Shown: one piece after another, positions 48,964-56,863 of the stretch
Layout of the letters: every line of letters begins with the position of its first letter
Position numbering within the stretch: the stretch's first letter is position 1
NCBI RefSeq assembly: GCF_019397265.1
Contig: NZ_CP068985.1
Span: 558,001 to 622,000 of the forward strand
DNA from: Nonomuraea coxensis DSM 45129
GTDB lineage: Bacteria > Actinomycetota > Actinomycetes > Streptosporangiales > Streptosporangiaceae
Direction: 5' to 3'
DNA: 64,000 nt
Made by a program: the position numbers and the translations under genes
The notes under the pieces: model-generated
Seen by the model: only the letters and a program-made list of their open reading frames with translations
Databases searched by the model: none
What the model was told of the DNA's origin: nothing

Positions 48964-49893
48964 ATGGATCAGCTCGCGGCGCTGCTGGACGGCCCCCGGG
49001 CCCGTGGCGCCTTCCTGCTGCGCTGCGTCCTCGACCCGCCGTGGTCGATCCGGGTGCAGGACGAGGCCCCGCTGTCGGTGACCGCGCTGGTGCGCGGCGA
49101 GGCGTGGGTGCTGCTCGACGGCGCCGAGCCGGTACGCCTCGGGCCGGGAGAGGTGGCGATCAACCGGGGGCCGGAGCCGTACGTGGTGGCGGACCGGCCC
49201 GGCACCGCGCCGCAGATCGTCATCCACCCCGGCCAGCGCTGCACCACGCTCGACGGCAGCACCCTCCACCAGGCCATGGACCTGGGGGTGCGGACATGGG
49301 GCAACGCCGCCGACGGCGGGACCGTGATGCTGACCGGCACGTACACGATGGAGGGCGAGGTCAGCAGGCGGCTGCTGGAGGCGCTGCCGCCGCTCGTCGT
49401 CCAGCCGGGCGGCCCGGTCATCACGCTGCTCGGCGCTGAGATCGTCAAGGACGAGCCGGGCCAGGAGGCGTTCCTGGACCGGCTGCTCGACCTGTTGCTC
49501 ATCGCCGTGCTGCGCCGCTACTTCGCCACCCACGAGGCGCCCGCGTGGTACCGAGCGATGGGCGACCCGGTCGTGGGAAGGGCCCTGCGCATGCTGCACA
49601 ACAACCCCGCACACCCGTGGACGGTCGCCGCGCTGGCCGCCCAGGTCGGCGTCTCGCGGGCGTCGCTGGCCCGGCGCTTCACCGAGCTGGTGGGGGAGCC
49701 GCCGATGGCCTTCCTGACCGGCTGGCGGCTGGCGCTCGCCGCCGACCTGCTGCGCGAGCCCGGCGCCACGATCGGGGCGGTGGCCCGCAAGGTCGGCTAC
49801 GGCAGCCCGTTCGCGCTGAGCGCCGCGTTCAAGCGCGTACGCGGCGTGAGCCCCCAGGAGTTCCGGCGGCAGCCGGCCGGAGCCGTCGAGTGA
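48964..49893 (+). CDS. AraC family transcriptional regulator
   Basis: A 309-residue regulator. Residues 1-170 form a cupin-like sensor domain (RGEAWVLLDGAEPVRLGPGE, VMLTGTYTMEGEVSRRLLEA). The C-terminus is the double AraC HTH: WTVAALAAQVGVSRASLARR and FTELVGEPPMAFLTGWRLALA, then VARKVGYGSPFALSAAFKRV with the usual end. It is followed directly by a HAD-like gene with a GTGA overlap, which suggests it is co-transcribed with that gene. The inducer is unknown. Confidence 0.9.
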   Translation: MDQLAALLDGPRARGAFLLRCVLDPPWSIRVQDEAPLSVTALVRGEAWVLLDGAEPVRLGPGEVAINRGPEPYVVADRPGTAPQIVIHPGQRCTTLDGSTLHQAMDLGVRTWGNAADGGTVMLTGTYTMEGEVSRRLLEALPPLVVQPGGPVITLLGAEIVKDEPGQEAFLDRLLDLLLIAVLRRYFATHEAPAWYRAMGDPVVGRALRMLHNNPAHPWTVAALAAQVGVSRASLARRFTELVGEPPMAFLTGWRLALAADLLREPGATIGAVARKVGYGSPFALSAAFKRVRGVSPQEFRRQPAGAVE

Positions 49894-50402
49894 GACCGCT
49901 GCTGCTGCTCGACGTGGACGGCGTGCTCAACCCGATCGGCCGCCCGCACCCCGGCTACCGGCGTTACCGCTGCGTCGTCGAGGGCGAGACGTACGTCGTG
50001 CACCTCGACCCCGGGCACGGCCGCCGGCTGCTCGACCTGGCCGAGGGGACCGGGGCGGAGCTGGTGTGGGCGACGACGTGGGAGCACCACGCGAACGAGT
50101 GGATCGCGCCGCGTATCGGCCTGCCCTCGCTGCCCGTCGTCACGGTGAACACCGGCACGGCGCCGGTGAGCGAGCGCGGCGAGATGTTCAAGACCCCGGC
50201 GGTGGCGGCGTACGCGGGGCGGCGGCCGTTCGTCTGGTTCGACGACCAGGTGTGGGCGGAGGACGAGGAGTATCTCAGGGTCCATCAGGGTGTCGGCGAT
50301 TTCCTGCTCGTCCAGGTGGCTCCCAAGGGCGGACTGACCAGCGATCATCTGGGCATGGCAAGGGAGTGGCTGACCCTCACAGGGTTTTCTCAGGGTCCCT
50401 GA
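49890..50402 (+). CDS. HAD-superfamily hydrolase-like protein
   Basis: A 170-residue protein beginning VRPLLLLDVDGVLNPIGRPH, with the DxDG catalytic loop (nucleophile Asp and acid-base Asp in LDVDGVLN) of the HAD superfamily; VWATTWEHHANEWIAPRIGL is motif II, and FVWFDDQVW the later acidic motif. It resembles the HAD modules of Swiss-army-knife RNA-repair type proteins; the substrate is unknown. GTG at 49890 overlaps the AraC gene's stop. Confidence 0.82.
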   Translation: MRPLLLLDVDGVLNPIGRPHPGYRRYRCVVEGETYVVHLDPGHGRRLLDLAEGTGAELVWATTWEHHANEWIAPRIGLPSLPVVTVNTGTAPVSERGEMFKTPAVAAYAGRRPFVWFDDQVWAEDEEYLRVHQGVGDFLLVQVAPKGGLTSDHLGMAREWLTLTGFSQGP

Positions 50403-50463
50403 CGGGAGTCCTGGAGGGGGTCCCGTCCGTTGACCCAGTAGGTCCAGAAACGGAAGGAACGAC

Positions 50464-50655
50464 ATGTACCGCTCCCGAGAGCACAGAATCCTCGCCGGCG
50501 TCTGCGGCGGCCTCGCCGACAAGCTGGGCATGCCCCCCACGCTGGTCCGGATCCTCTGGCTGCTCCTCTCCCTCATCCCCGGACCGCTCTGGGTCGTCTA
50601 CGTCGCCATGTGGATCCTCGTCCCCGAGGAGCCCAAGGGTTACCGCACCGTCTGA
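50464..50655 (+). CDS. PspC domain membrane protein
   Basis: A 63-residue protein: MYRSREHRILAGVCGGLADK, then LGMPPTLVRILWLLLSLIPG and WVVYVAMWILVPEEP. This is the PspC domain, a membrane protein linked to phage-shock/envelope-stress responses, although the full actinobacterial PspC-ToastRack genes are not here. A Shine-Dalgarno (GGAAGGAA) precedes the ATG. Its 16 last bases overlap the convergent alpha/beta hydrolase. Confidence 0.92.
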   Translation: MYRSREHRILAGVCGGLADKLGMPPTLVRILWLLLSLIPGPLWVVYVAMWILVPEEPKGYRTV

Positions 50656-51500
50656 TCCAGCCAGTTCCGCAGCGTCTCGGCGAACCACAGGGGGTCGTCG
50701 AGCCACGGGAAGTGGCCGGCGCCGGGCTGCACCACGAGCCCGGCGCGGCGGAACAGGCGGGCGACCTCGGCCATGGCGGGGGGCGGGCCGGCCACGTCCG
50801 CCTCGCCGGCCAGCACGAGCACGGGCGCGTCGAGCGCCTTGAGCGCGGCGCGCGTGGCCGCCGGGTCGAAGGCGCCCTCGGCGCCGAACCCGGCCGCGGC
50901 CTTCCGGTTCAGCCGCCGTTCCCCCTCGGCGTGGTGGGCCCGCGCGGGCGCGTCCCAGCGCCCGTAGGTGAAGGGGGCGATGAGCGTGCCGTCGCCGGGC
51001 CGGCCCTCGCCCGCCGTGATCCGTTCGAGCGCCGCGTACGCCTCGGCGAACCAGGGCTCGGCGGCGCGTGAGCGGGCGACCTCGCGGCGCGCCTCCCCGG
51101 CGATGTCGACGCCGGTCGCCCGGGTGCTGGGGGTGATCAGGAGGAGGCGGGCGATCCTGGCGGGGTGGCGGGCGGCGTACTGGACGGCGAGGTTGGCGCC
51201 CCCGCAGTGGCCGAGGAGGTCGAGGCGGTCCTCGCCGAGGTGCGCGCGCAGCGCCTCCACGTCGGCGACCTGCCGGTCGCACCGGTACGTCGCGGCGTCG
51301 GCCGGCGTCGCGGACTCCCCGGTGCCGCGCGGGTCCAGGGTGATCACCCGCCGGTGCGCGGACAGCCCGCCCAGGTCGCCCAGGTACGCCGACGCCTGCG
51401 GCCCGCCCGGCAGGCAGACGAGCGGCCGGCCCCCGGAGCCGTGGACGTGGTAGGCGAGCGTGGTGCCGTCATGGGCGGCGAAAGTCGGCATAGCGGGCAT
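50640..51500 (-). CDS. alpha/beta hydrolase with Cys in the nucleophile position
   Basis: A 286-residue alpha/beta hydrolase of the proline iminopeptidase-like type: GGRPLVCLPGGPQASAYLGD is the oxyanion region, LDPRGTGESATP the usual DxRGxGxS loop, and LDLLGHCGGANLAVQYA the nucleophile elbow. Here the residue expected to be Ser is Cys99 (codon TGC, one base from AGC), so it may be a dienelactone hydrolase-like Cys enzyme, an inactive homologue, or a ligand-binder. The Asp (LAGEADVAGPP) and His (GAGHFPWL) are intact. It overlaps the PspC gene's end by 16 bases. ATG 51491 is an alternative start. Confidence 0.82.
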   Translation of the reverse strand: MPAMPTFAAHDGTTLAYHVHGSGGRPLVCLPGGPQASAYLGDLGGLSAHRRVITLDPRGTGESATPADAATYRCDRQVADVEALRAHLGEDRLDLLGHCGGANLAVQYAARHPARIARLLLITPSTRATGVDIAGEARREVARSRAAEPWFAEAYAALERITAGEGRPGDGTLIAPFTYGRWDAPARAHHAEGERRLNRKAAAGFGAEGAFDPAATRAALKALDAPVLVLAGEADVAGPPPAMAEVARLFRRAGLVVQPGAGHFPWLDDPLWFAETLRNWLDQTVR

Positions 51501-51555
51501 TCTGGCAGGCGTCCCTGGCGTCCGCCGCGTTCCTGCGGCGGCTTATCCTCGAACC

Positions 51556-52194
51556 ATGAGGGCAAGGCCGCTGACACTCCTCCAGGACGATCTCGTCGAC
51601 TACGACCCCGCGATGGAGCGCATGACCGACCTCGTCGGGCAGCGCCAGCGGGACGAACGCCCCGACACGCTCTGGCTGCTCAGCCATCCGTCCGTCTACA
51701 CCGTCGGCCGCCGCACCCCGGCCGACCACCTGCCCGACCCCTCGCACGGCATCCCCGTCGCCGAGACCGGCCGCGGCGGGCAGCTCACCTACCACGGCCC
51801 CGGGCAGCTCGTCGGCTACCTCGTCGTCAAGCTCGCCGAGGACGAGGGCATCGTCGACTACGTCCGCGAGGTGGAGCTGCGCCTGGTGGAGGCGCTGGGC
51901 AAGCTCGGGCTGCCGGCCGAGCGCCGCGACACCCCGCCCGGGTCGGAGCTGCTGACCGGCGTCTGGACGTCCGGCACCGGCCGCAAGATCATCTCCATCG
52001 GCATGCGGCAGAGCCGCGGCGTCACCAGCCACGGCTTCGCGCTCAACGTCGACGGCGACCTCACGCCGTGGAGCTGGGCGGTGGCCTGCGGCATGCCGGA
52101 CGTCGACATGACCTCGCTCCAGCGCGAGCTGGGGACGGCCTCCATGGACGAGGTCCGCAAGGCCGTCGCCGAGGCGTTCGAGGCGTCCGCCTGA
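51556..52194 (+). CDS. lipB: octanoyltransferase
   Basis: A 212-residue enzyme that moves octanoate from acyl carrier protein to lipoyl domains of pyruvate and related dehydrogenases. RGGQLTYHGPGQLVGYLVV, GRKIISIGMRQ (Lys144) and SWAVACGMPDVDM (catalytic Cys178) are the family signatures, and SRGVTSHGFALNV binds the lipid. It usually lies beside lipA; lipA is not within the window on either side, so the lipoylation operon is split here. ATG 51556 gives the expected length. Confidence 0.94.
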   Translation: MRARPLTLLQDDLVDYDPAMERMTDLVGQRQRDERPDTLWLLSHPSVYTVGRRTPADHLPDPSHGIPVAETGRGGQLTYHGPGQLVGYLVVKLAEDEGIVDYVREVELRLVEALGKLGLPAERRDTPPGSELLTGVWTSGTGRKIISIGMRQSRGVTSHGFALNVDGDLTPWSWAVACGMPDVDMTSLQRELGTASMDEVRKAVAEAFEASA

Positions 52195-52222
52195 GGGCCT
52201 GCCCGCCCCGGCCGGCAGGCCC
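52195..52222. terminator. bidirectional terminator between lipB and the permease gene
   Basis: GGGCCTGCC (52195-52203) pairs perfectly with GGCAGGCCC (52214-52222) around a 10-base loop, in the 40-base gap between the two convergent stops. No T run, but the placement is right for ending both transcripts. Confidence 0.65.
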
Positions 52223-52234
52223 CCCGGAGGACGG

Positions 52235-53767
52235 TCAGACGGTCTCGGTCTCCTCGTCCACGGTCCGGCGCGGGCCGGTGAACCAGTGGCGGGCCGACAG
52301 GGTCCACCACAGCGCGATGAGGATGAGCACGACGCCCACCGCGATCGGCGCGTAGTTCACCGACGTCCAGGTGAAGCCGTCGCTGCCCGGCACGCCGGCG
52401 GGGCTGAACGGCATGATGAAGTAGATCGAGACGATGACGATCTCGACGCAGGCGATCCAGCAGAGCGCCTTGTACTTGCGTCCGAGGGTCCACGGACCCG
52501 GCTGGAAGGCGTCGCCCATGCGCAGGCGCAGCCAGATCGGGATGAGGAAGGCCAGATAGAGGCCGATGACCGCGATCGACACGACGGCGTAGAACGCGAC
52601 GGGGGTGGTCAGCCCCGCGGGGGCGTAGAGGGCGGGCAGGGTGATGAGGGCGGCCACGACGCAGCCGGCGATGATGGCGTTGACGGGCGTGCGGTTGCGG
52701 TCCACCTTCGACCACAGCCGCCAGCCGGGCACCGCGCCGTCCCGCGAGAAGGCGTACGTCATCCGTGACATCGAGGTGACGCAGCTCATGCCGCAGAAGA
52801 ACTGGCCGATGGTGGAGATGGCGAAGACGACCGTGGCGAGCGGCGAGGACAGCGCGGTCTCGAAGATGGCGCCGACGAATCCGCCCTGTTTGTTGAGCTC
52901 GTCCACGTTCGTGGCGGCGAACAGGAACGCCAGCAGCAGGATCCAGCCGCCGATCGCCGAGTAGAAGATCGACTGCCACAGGCCGCGGGCGGCGGTCCTG
53001 GCCGCGCCGTGGGTCTCCTCGGAGACGTGGGCGCAGGCGTCGAACCCGGTGATCGTGTACTGGGTGAGCAGGAAGCCGAGCGGCAGCACGTACAGCCAGA
53101 AGGGCAGGCCGTCGGAGCCGTCGCCGAAGCCGGAGTTGTTGTTGGTGCCGCCGAAGACGAAGCCGAGCGACTGGTGGTCGGAGGGGGCGAAGACCAGGAT
53201 CGCGACGACGATCACGGCCCCGGCGACGTGCCACCAGACGCTCACGTTCTGCAGCAGCGAGATGAGCCGGTGGCTGAAGATGTTGATCAGGGCGTGCAGG
53301 GCGAGCACGATCACGAACAGCAGGAACGTCTGCGGGAGCGTGCCCGCCCAGGCGCCGCCGGTCAGGCGGGCGAGGACGATGTTGAGGAAGGTGGCGCAGC
53401 CGTAGTCGACCGACGCGGTGACGGCGATGAGCCCGATGAGGTTGAGCCAGCCGGTGAACCAGCCGTGGATCGGCTTGCCCATCTTGGCGGCCCACCAGTA
53501 GATGCCGCCCGCCGTCGGGTAGGCCGAGACCAGCTCGGCCATGCAGAACCCGATGATGAGGATGAACAGCGAGATCACCGGCCAGCCCCACGAGATGGCG
53601 ATGGGGCCGCCGTTGTTCCAGGCCTGTCCGAAGGTCGTGAAGCAGCCGGCGAGGATCGAGATGATGGAGAAGGAGATGGCGAAGTTCGAGAATCCGCTCC
53701 AGGTGCGGGCCAGCTCTTGCTTGTAGCCGAGCTCGGCGAGTCGCCTGGAATCCTCGTCAACGGACAT
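52235..53767 (-). CDS. APC superfamily amino-acid permease
   Basis: A 510-residue permease with 12 predicted helices. The N-terminus (RRLAELGYKQELARTWSGFS, NFAISFSIISILAGCFTTFG) and YPTAGGIYWWAAKMGKPIHG fit the bacterial amino acid/choline or GABA permease (ACT/AAT-like) branch of the APC superfamily. It probably imports amino acids or amines with protons. A strong palindrome, TGGTCTA-CGTC-TAGACCA, lies 36 bases upstream of the start, which suggests GntR-type regulation. No biosynthesis or degradation genes lie nearby to narrow the substrate. Confidence 0.87.
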   Translation of the reverse strand: MSVDEDSRRLAELGYKQELARTWSGFSNFAISFSIISILAGCFTTFGQAWNNGGPIAISWGWPVISLFILIIGFCMAELVSAYPTAGGIYWWAAKMGKPIHGWFTGWLNLIGLIAVTASVDYGCATFLNIVLARLTGGAWAGTLPQTFLLFVIVLALHALINIFSHRLISLLQNVSVWWHVAGAVIVVAILVFAPSDHQSLGFVFGGTNNNSGFGDGSDGLPFWLYVLPLGFLLTQYTITGFDACAHVSEETHGAARTAARGLWQSIFYSAIGGWILLLAFLFAATNVDELNKQGGFVGAIFETALSSPLATVVFAISTIGQFFCGMSCVTSMSRMTYAFSRDGAVPGWRLWSKVDRNRTPVNAIIAGCVVAALITLPALYAPAGLTTPVAFYAVVSIAVIGLYLAFLIPIWLRLRMGDAFQPGPWTLGRKYKALCWIACVEIVIVSIYFIMPFSPAGVPGSDGFTWTSVNYAPIAVGVVLILIALWWTLSARHWFTGPRRTVDEETETV

Positions 53768-53802
53768 GAGGTCTCCCTGGGGGGCGCGGAGGACGCTCTG
53801 TT

Positions 53803-53820
53803 TGGTCTACGTCTAGACCA
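53803..53820. promoter_or_regulatory. GntR/DasR-like operator upstream of the permease gene
   Basis: TGGTCTA (53803-53809), CGTC, TAGACCA (53814-53820) is a perfect 7-bp inverted repeat with 4-base spacer. The right arm, read as GTCTAGACCA, matches ten core bases of the reported DasR site (ACTGGTCTAGACCACT). It lies 36 bases before the permease ATG, a place for repressor binding. Confidence 0.6.
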
Positions 53821-53926
53821 TTTCCTGCCGTGGGACAAGGAGTTACAGGCGAGTTTCGATCTCGTCAGGGCCGGACGACGACGGCCGGCGACCTCCAGGA
53901 GGAGGTCACCGGCCGTCTGCCGCGCG

Positions 53927-54472
53927 TCACTGGCCGAACACGTCGGTCGCCGCCTGGCAGAAAGCCTTCAGGTCGTCCGGCTTGCGGCTGGTGACGAGGG
54001 TGTTCGGGCCCTCGGTGTCCACCACGACCTCCTGGTCGACCCAGGTGGCGCCGGCGTTGCGGAGGTCGGTCTGGAGGCTGGGCCACGAGGTCATCGTGCG
54101 TCCGCGGACCACGTCCGCCTCGACCAGCGTCCAGGGCGCGTGGCAGATGGCCGCGACCGGCTTGCCGGTGTCGAAGAAGGTGTGGACGAACCGGACGGCG
54201 GCCGGCTGCGTGCGCAGGAAGTCCGGGTTGGCCACGCCTCCGGGCAGCACGAGGCCGTCGAAGGAGGCCGGGTCGGCCTCGTCCACCGTTTCGTCCACGG
54301 CGAACTCGTCGGCCTTGTCCAGGTGGTTGAATCCCTGGATCTGCCCGGAGTCGGTGGAGATCAGCCGGGGCGTGCCGCCCGCCTGCTTGACCGCCTTCCA
54401 CGGTTCGGTGAGCTCCACCTGCTCCACGCCCTCGGGCGCGACGAGAAAGGCGATGGTCTTGCCGTTCAGCAT
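53927..54472 (-). CDS. DJ-1/PfpI family protein (type 1 glutamine amidotransferase-like)
   Basis: A 181-residue protein. LNGKTIAFLVAPEGVEQVEL starts the flavodoxin-like fold, DGLVLPGGVANPDF carries the conserved acid, and AAICHAPWTLVEAD holds the nucleophile Cys110-His111, as in PfpI/YhbO-type intracellular proteases and DJ-1 chaperone-deglycases. It is of usual length for the bacterial YhbO/PfpI group and probably protects proteins under stress. It is divergent from the CopZ-like gene by 117 bases. Confidence 0.9.
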   Translation of the reverse strand: MLNGKTIAFLVAPEGVEQVELTEPWKAVKQAGGTPRLISTDSGQIQGFNHLDKADEFAVDETVDEADPASFDGLVLPGGVANPDFLRTQPAAVRFVHTFFDTGKPVAAICHAPWTLVEADVVRGRTMTSWPSLQTDLRNAGATWVDQEVVVDTEGPNTLVTSRKPDDLKAFCQAATDVFGQ

Positions 54473-54536
54473 GTGAACTCCCCTATGAGTAGCCGTTTTC
54501 TCCCCTCTATCCGGGCATGCCGGATGTATGCGTCTT

Positions 54537-54555
54537 TACCCTAGGGGGGTATAGT
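54537..54555 (+). promoter_or_regulatory. CsoR-type operator with overlapping -10 of the copper chaperone gene
   Basis: TACCC (54537-54541) and GGGTA (54547-54551) around a G-rich centre give TACCCTAGGGGGGTA, the compact palindrome bound by CsoR/RcnR-family metal repressors. It overlaps TATAGT (54550-54555), a good -10 element, so a bound repressor would block polymerase. It lies 35 bases ahead of the CopZ-like ATG. Confidence 0.72.
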
Positions 54556-54589
54556 GCCCGAGGAACGTCACTGTGAGGAGGGAGTCGTC

Positions 54590-54856
54590 ATGACCGTCAC
54601 GACCTATCAGGTGGAAGGCATGACCTGCGGCCACTGCGTGAGCTCGGTGACCGAGGAGGTCGGCAAGGTGGCCGGTGTGAGCGGGGTCCAGGTGGACCTG
54701 GCGTCCGGGGCCGTGACCGTGACGAGCGCCGCGCCGCTCGACGCGGACGCGGTCGAGGCCGCCGTCAAGGAGGCGGGCTACGAGCTGGCCGGCCGGATCG
54801 AGCTGCTGCCCCAGGCGGGCGGCGGGTGCTGCGGCGGCTCCTGCGGCTGCGGCTGA
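54590..54856 (+). CDS. CopZ-like heavy-metal-binding protein
   Basis: An 88-residue HMA-domain protein, MTVTTYQVEGMTCGHCVSSV, with the copper-binding Cys13-x-x-Cys16 and the following VTEEVGKVAGVSGVQVDLAS. After the ferredoxin-like HMA fold comes a Cys/Gly-rich tail (GGGCCGGSCGCG) that may bind more metal. Starts at ATG 54590 behind GAGGAGGGAG. It should be a cytoplasmic Cu(I) chaperone, and the CsoR-like operator in front fits copper induction. The usual CopA ATPase and csoR genes are not next to it. Confidence 0.9.
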   Translation: MTVTTYQVEGMTCGHCVSSVTEEVGKVAGVSGVQVDLASGAVTVTSAAPLDADAVEAAVKEAGYELAGRIELLPQAGGGCCGGSCGCG

Positions 54857-54979
54857 CCGCCAGGCCCGCCGGGAGGGGTCCGGGGGCCGCGCGGACGGCC
54901 CCCATCGCCCTCGGTGCCACGGGCACTGAAAATTTACACCGCTAAAGGATACGAAGATGAAACAATTTTCCGTCTTTCG

Positions 54980-55016
54980 TTGACACGCGGTCTCCGTATG
55001 GTGTGCCTTTCCATAC
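54980..55016 (+). promoter_or_regulatory. candidate promoter and operator of the ABC importer operon
   Basis: A consensus -35 (TTGACA, 54980-54985) lies in an unusually AT-rich leader. GTATGG (54996-55001) and CCATAC (55011-55016) form an inverted repeat just downstream, in the region where -10 and start point would be, so a repressor site is plausible. A clear -10 is not visible. Confidence 0.4.
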
Positions 55017-55048
55017 ACAGGAAAACCCCGCCTGAAGGTGAGGCACTC

Positions 55049-56863
55049 ATGAGGAAATGGCTCGCGCGCTTCGTAGCGCTGGGCGTGGCGGTGTTAGTAG
55101 CAGGTCAGGGGACCACAGCGGCCCTTGCGCAGGACCCGGCGGCGGGGAAGAAGATCTTCAGGGTCGGCGCGACGCAGTCCATGGACTCGATGAACCCGTT
55201 CCTCGCGGTCCGGCTGGTCTCGACCTCCATCCACCGCTGGATGTACGGCTACCTGACGGTGCCCGACCCGAAGACCCTTGCCCCCAGCCCCGACCTCGCC
55301 GAATCGTGGACGACGTCGGAGGACGGGCTCACCTGGACGTTCAAGATCCGCCAGGCGAAGTGGTCCGACGGCCAGCCGGTCACGGCTGAGGACGCCGCCT
55401 GGACGTTCAACAAGATGATGACCGACGAGGCCGCCAAGACGGCGAACGGCCCCGCGGTGGAGAACTTCGAGACGGTCACGGCCAACGGCCAGGACCTCGT
55501 CATCAAGCTGAAGGCGCCGCAGGCGTCCATGCTGGAGAACCCGGTGCCGATCATGCCCAAGCACGCTTGGGAGTCGGTCACCGACATGGCCAACTACGAC
55601 GCCGAGAAGTACCCCTCGGTGAGCAGCGGGCCCTACATCGCGGTCGAGCACAAGAAGGACCAGTACGTCAAGCTGCAGGCCAACCCCAACTACTGGCGGG
55701 GCAAGCCCAAGATCGACGAGCTCCAGGTCATCTTCTACGACAACCCGCAGGCCGCCGTCGCCGGCCTGAAGAAGGGCGACATCGACCTGCTCGGCCGGAT
55801 GACCCCGCAGGAGTTCGAGGCCATCCAGAACGACCCGAACATCGAGGCCTGGAACACCCAGGGCCGGCGCGCGGCGTACCTGCAGGTCAACCACGGCGCC
55901 ACCACGACCGACGGCAAGGCCGTCGGCGACGGTCACCCGGCGCTGAAGGACGTCAAGGTCCGCCAGGCCGTGCACTACGCCATCGACAAGCAGAAGCTCG
56001 TCGACGAGGTCCAGAACGGCCTCGCCAAGCCCGCCGACGGCTCGATCGTGCCGCCGATGTACAAGGACTGGTTCTGGGAGGCCACCGGCGAGGAGAAGGT
56101 CACCTACGACCCCGCCAAGGCCAACCAGATCCTCGACGACGCGGGCTACAAGAAGGGCTCCGACGGCGTCCGCACGATGCCCGACGGCAAGCGCAAGCTG
56201 GAGTTCCGCTTCACCATCCACACCGACACGCCGGTCGAGGACAAGCTCGCCGAATACCTGACCGCCTTCCTCAAGGAGGTCGGCATCACGGTCACCACGG
56301 TCAAGCTGGACTCCAGCAAGTTCACCGAGGAGACCGGCACCACCGGCAACTTCGACATCGCGATCAGCGGCTGGTCCGTCAACCCCGACCCGGAGGAGGT
56401 CCTGGCCACGCACCTGTGCAGCCGGCGGCCGGCTCCGAACGGCGAGGGCGGCGGCACGGAGTCCTTCTTCTGCGACGACACCTTCGAGAAGCTCTACCAG
56501 GACCAGCTCAAGGAGCTGGACCGGCCCAAGCGCGTCGAGCTGATCAAGCAGATGCAGGAGCGGCTCTACACCCAGGCGCCGATCATCGCCATCTACTACA
56601 CCAACGACCTTGAGGGCTACCGCAAGGACAAGGTCACCAGCATCACCCCGATCCCCGAGGACAAGGGCCTGCTCTACGGCGGCAGCGGCTACTGGCCGTT
56701 CTACACCGTGGACGTCAAGGCCGCCGCGGCGGCCGGCGCGAGCGGCGAGAGCGGCTCGAACACCGGGCTCATCGCCGGGATCGTCGGCGTCGTGGTGATC
56801 CTCGGCCTGGGTGCCTTCTTCCTGACGAGGCGGCGCAAGAGCACCGCAGACGAACGCGAATGA
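55049..56863 (+). CDS. ABC transporter substrate-binding protein (peptide/nickel type) with C-terminal anchor
   Basis: A 604-residue family 5 (SBP_bac_5) solute-binding protein. It begins with a signal peptide (MRKWLARFVALGVAVLVAGQ), has the SBP5 core (DLAESWTTSEDGLTWTFKIR, then AKWSDGQPVTAEDAAWTFNK, VRQAVHYAIDKQKLVDEV) and ends with a transmembrane helix (LIAGIVGVVVILGLGAFFLT) followed by RRRKS. No lipobox Cys is present, so the protein is held to the membrane by its C-terminus instead. It should bind a peptide or similar solute for the permeases encoded next. AAGGTGAGG lies upstream of ATG 55049. Confidence 0.9.
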   Translation: MRKWLARFVALGVAVLVAGQGTTAALAQDPAAGKKIFRVGATQSMDSMNPFLAVRLVSTSIHRWMYGYLTVPDPKTLAPSPDLAESWTTSEDGLTWTFKIRQAKWSDGQPVTAEDAAWTFNKMMTDEAAKTANGPAVENFETVTANGQDLVIKLKAPQASMLENPVPIMPKHAWESVTDMANYDAEKYPSVSSGPYIAVEHKKDQYVKLQANPNYWRGKPKIDELQVIFYDNPQAAVAGLKKGDIDLLGRMTPQEFEAIQNDPNIEAWNTQGRRAAYLQVNHGATTTDGKAVGDGHPALKDVKVRQAVHYAIDKQKLVDEVQNGLAKPADGSIVPPMYKDWFWEATGEEKVTYDPAKANQILDDAGYKKGSDGVRTMPDGKRKLEFRFTIHTDTPVEDKLAEYLTAFLKEVGITVTTVKLDSSKFTEETGTTGNFDIAISGWSVNPDPEEVLATHLCSRRPAPNGEGGGTESFFCDDTFEKLYQDQLKELDRPKRVELIKQMQERLYTQAPIIAIYYTNDLEGYRKDKVTSITPIPEDKGLLYGGSGYWPFYTVDVKAAAAAGASGESGSNTGLIAGIVGVVVILGLGAFFLTRRRKSTADERE

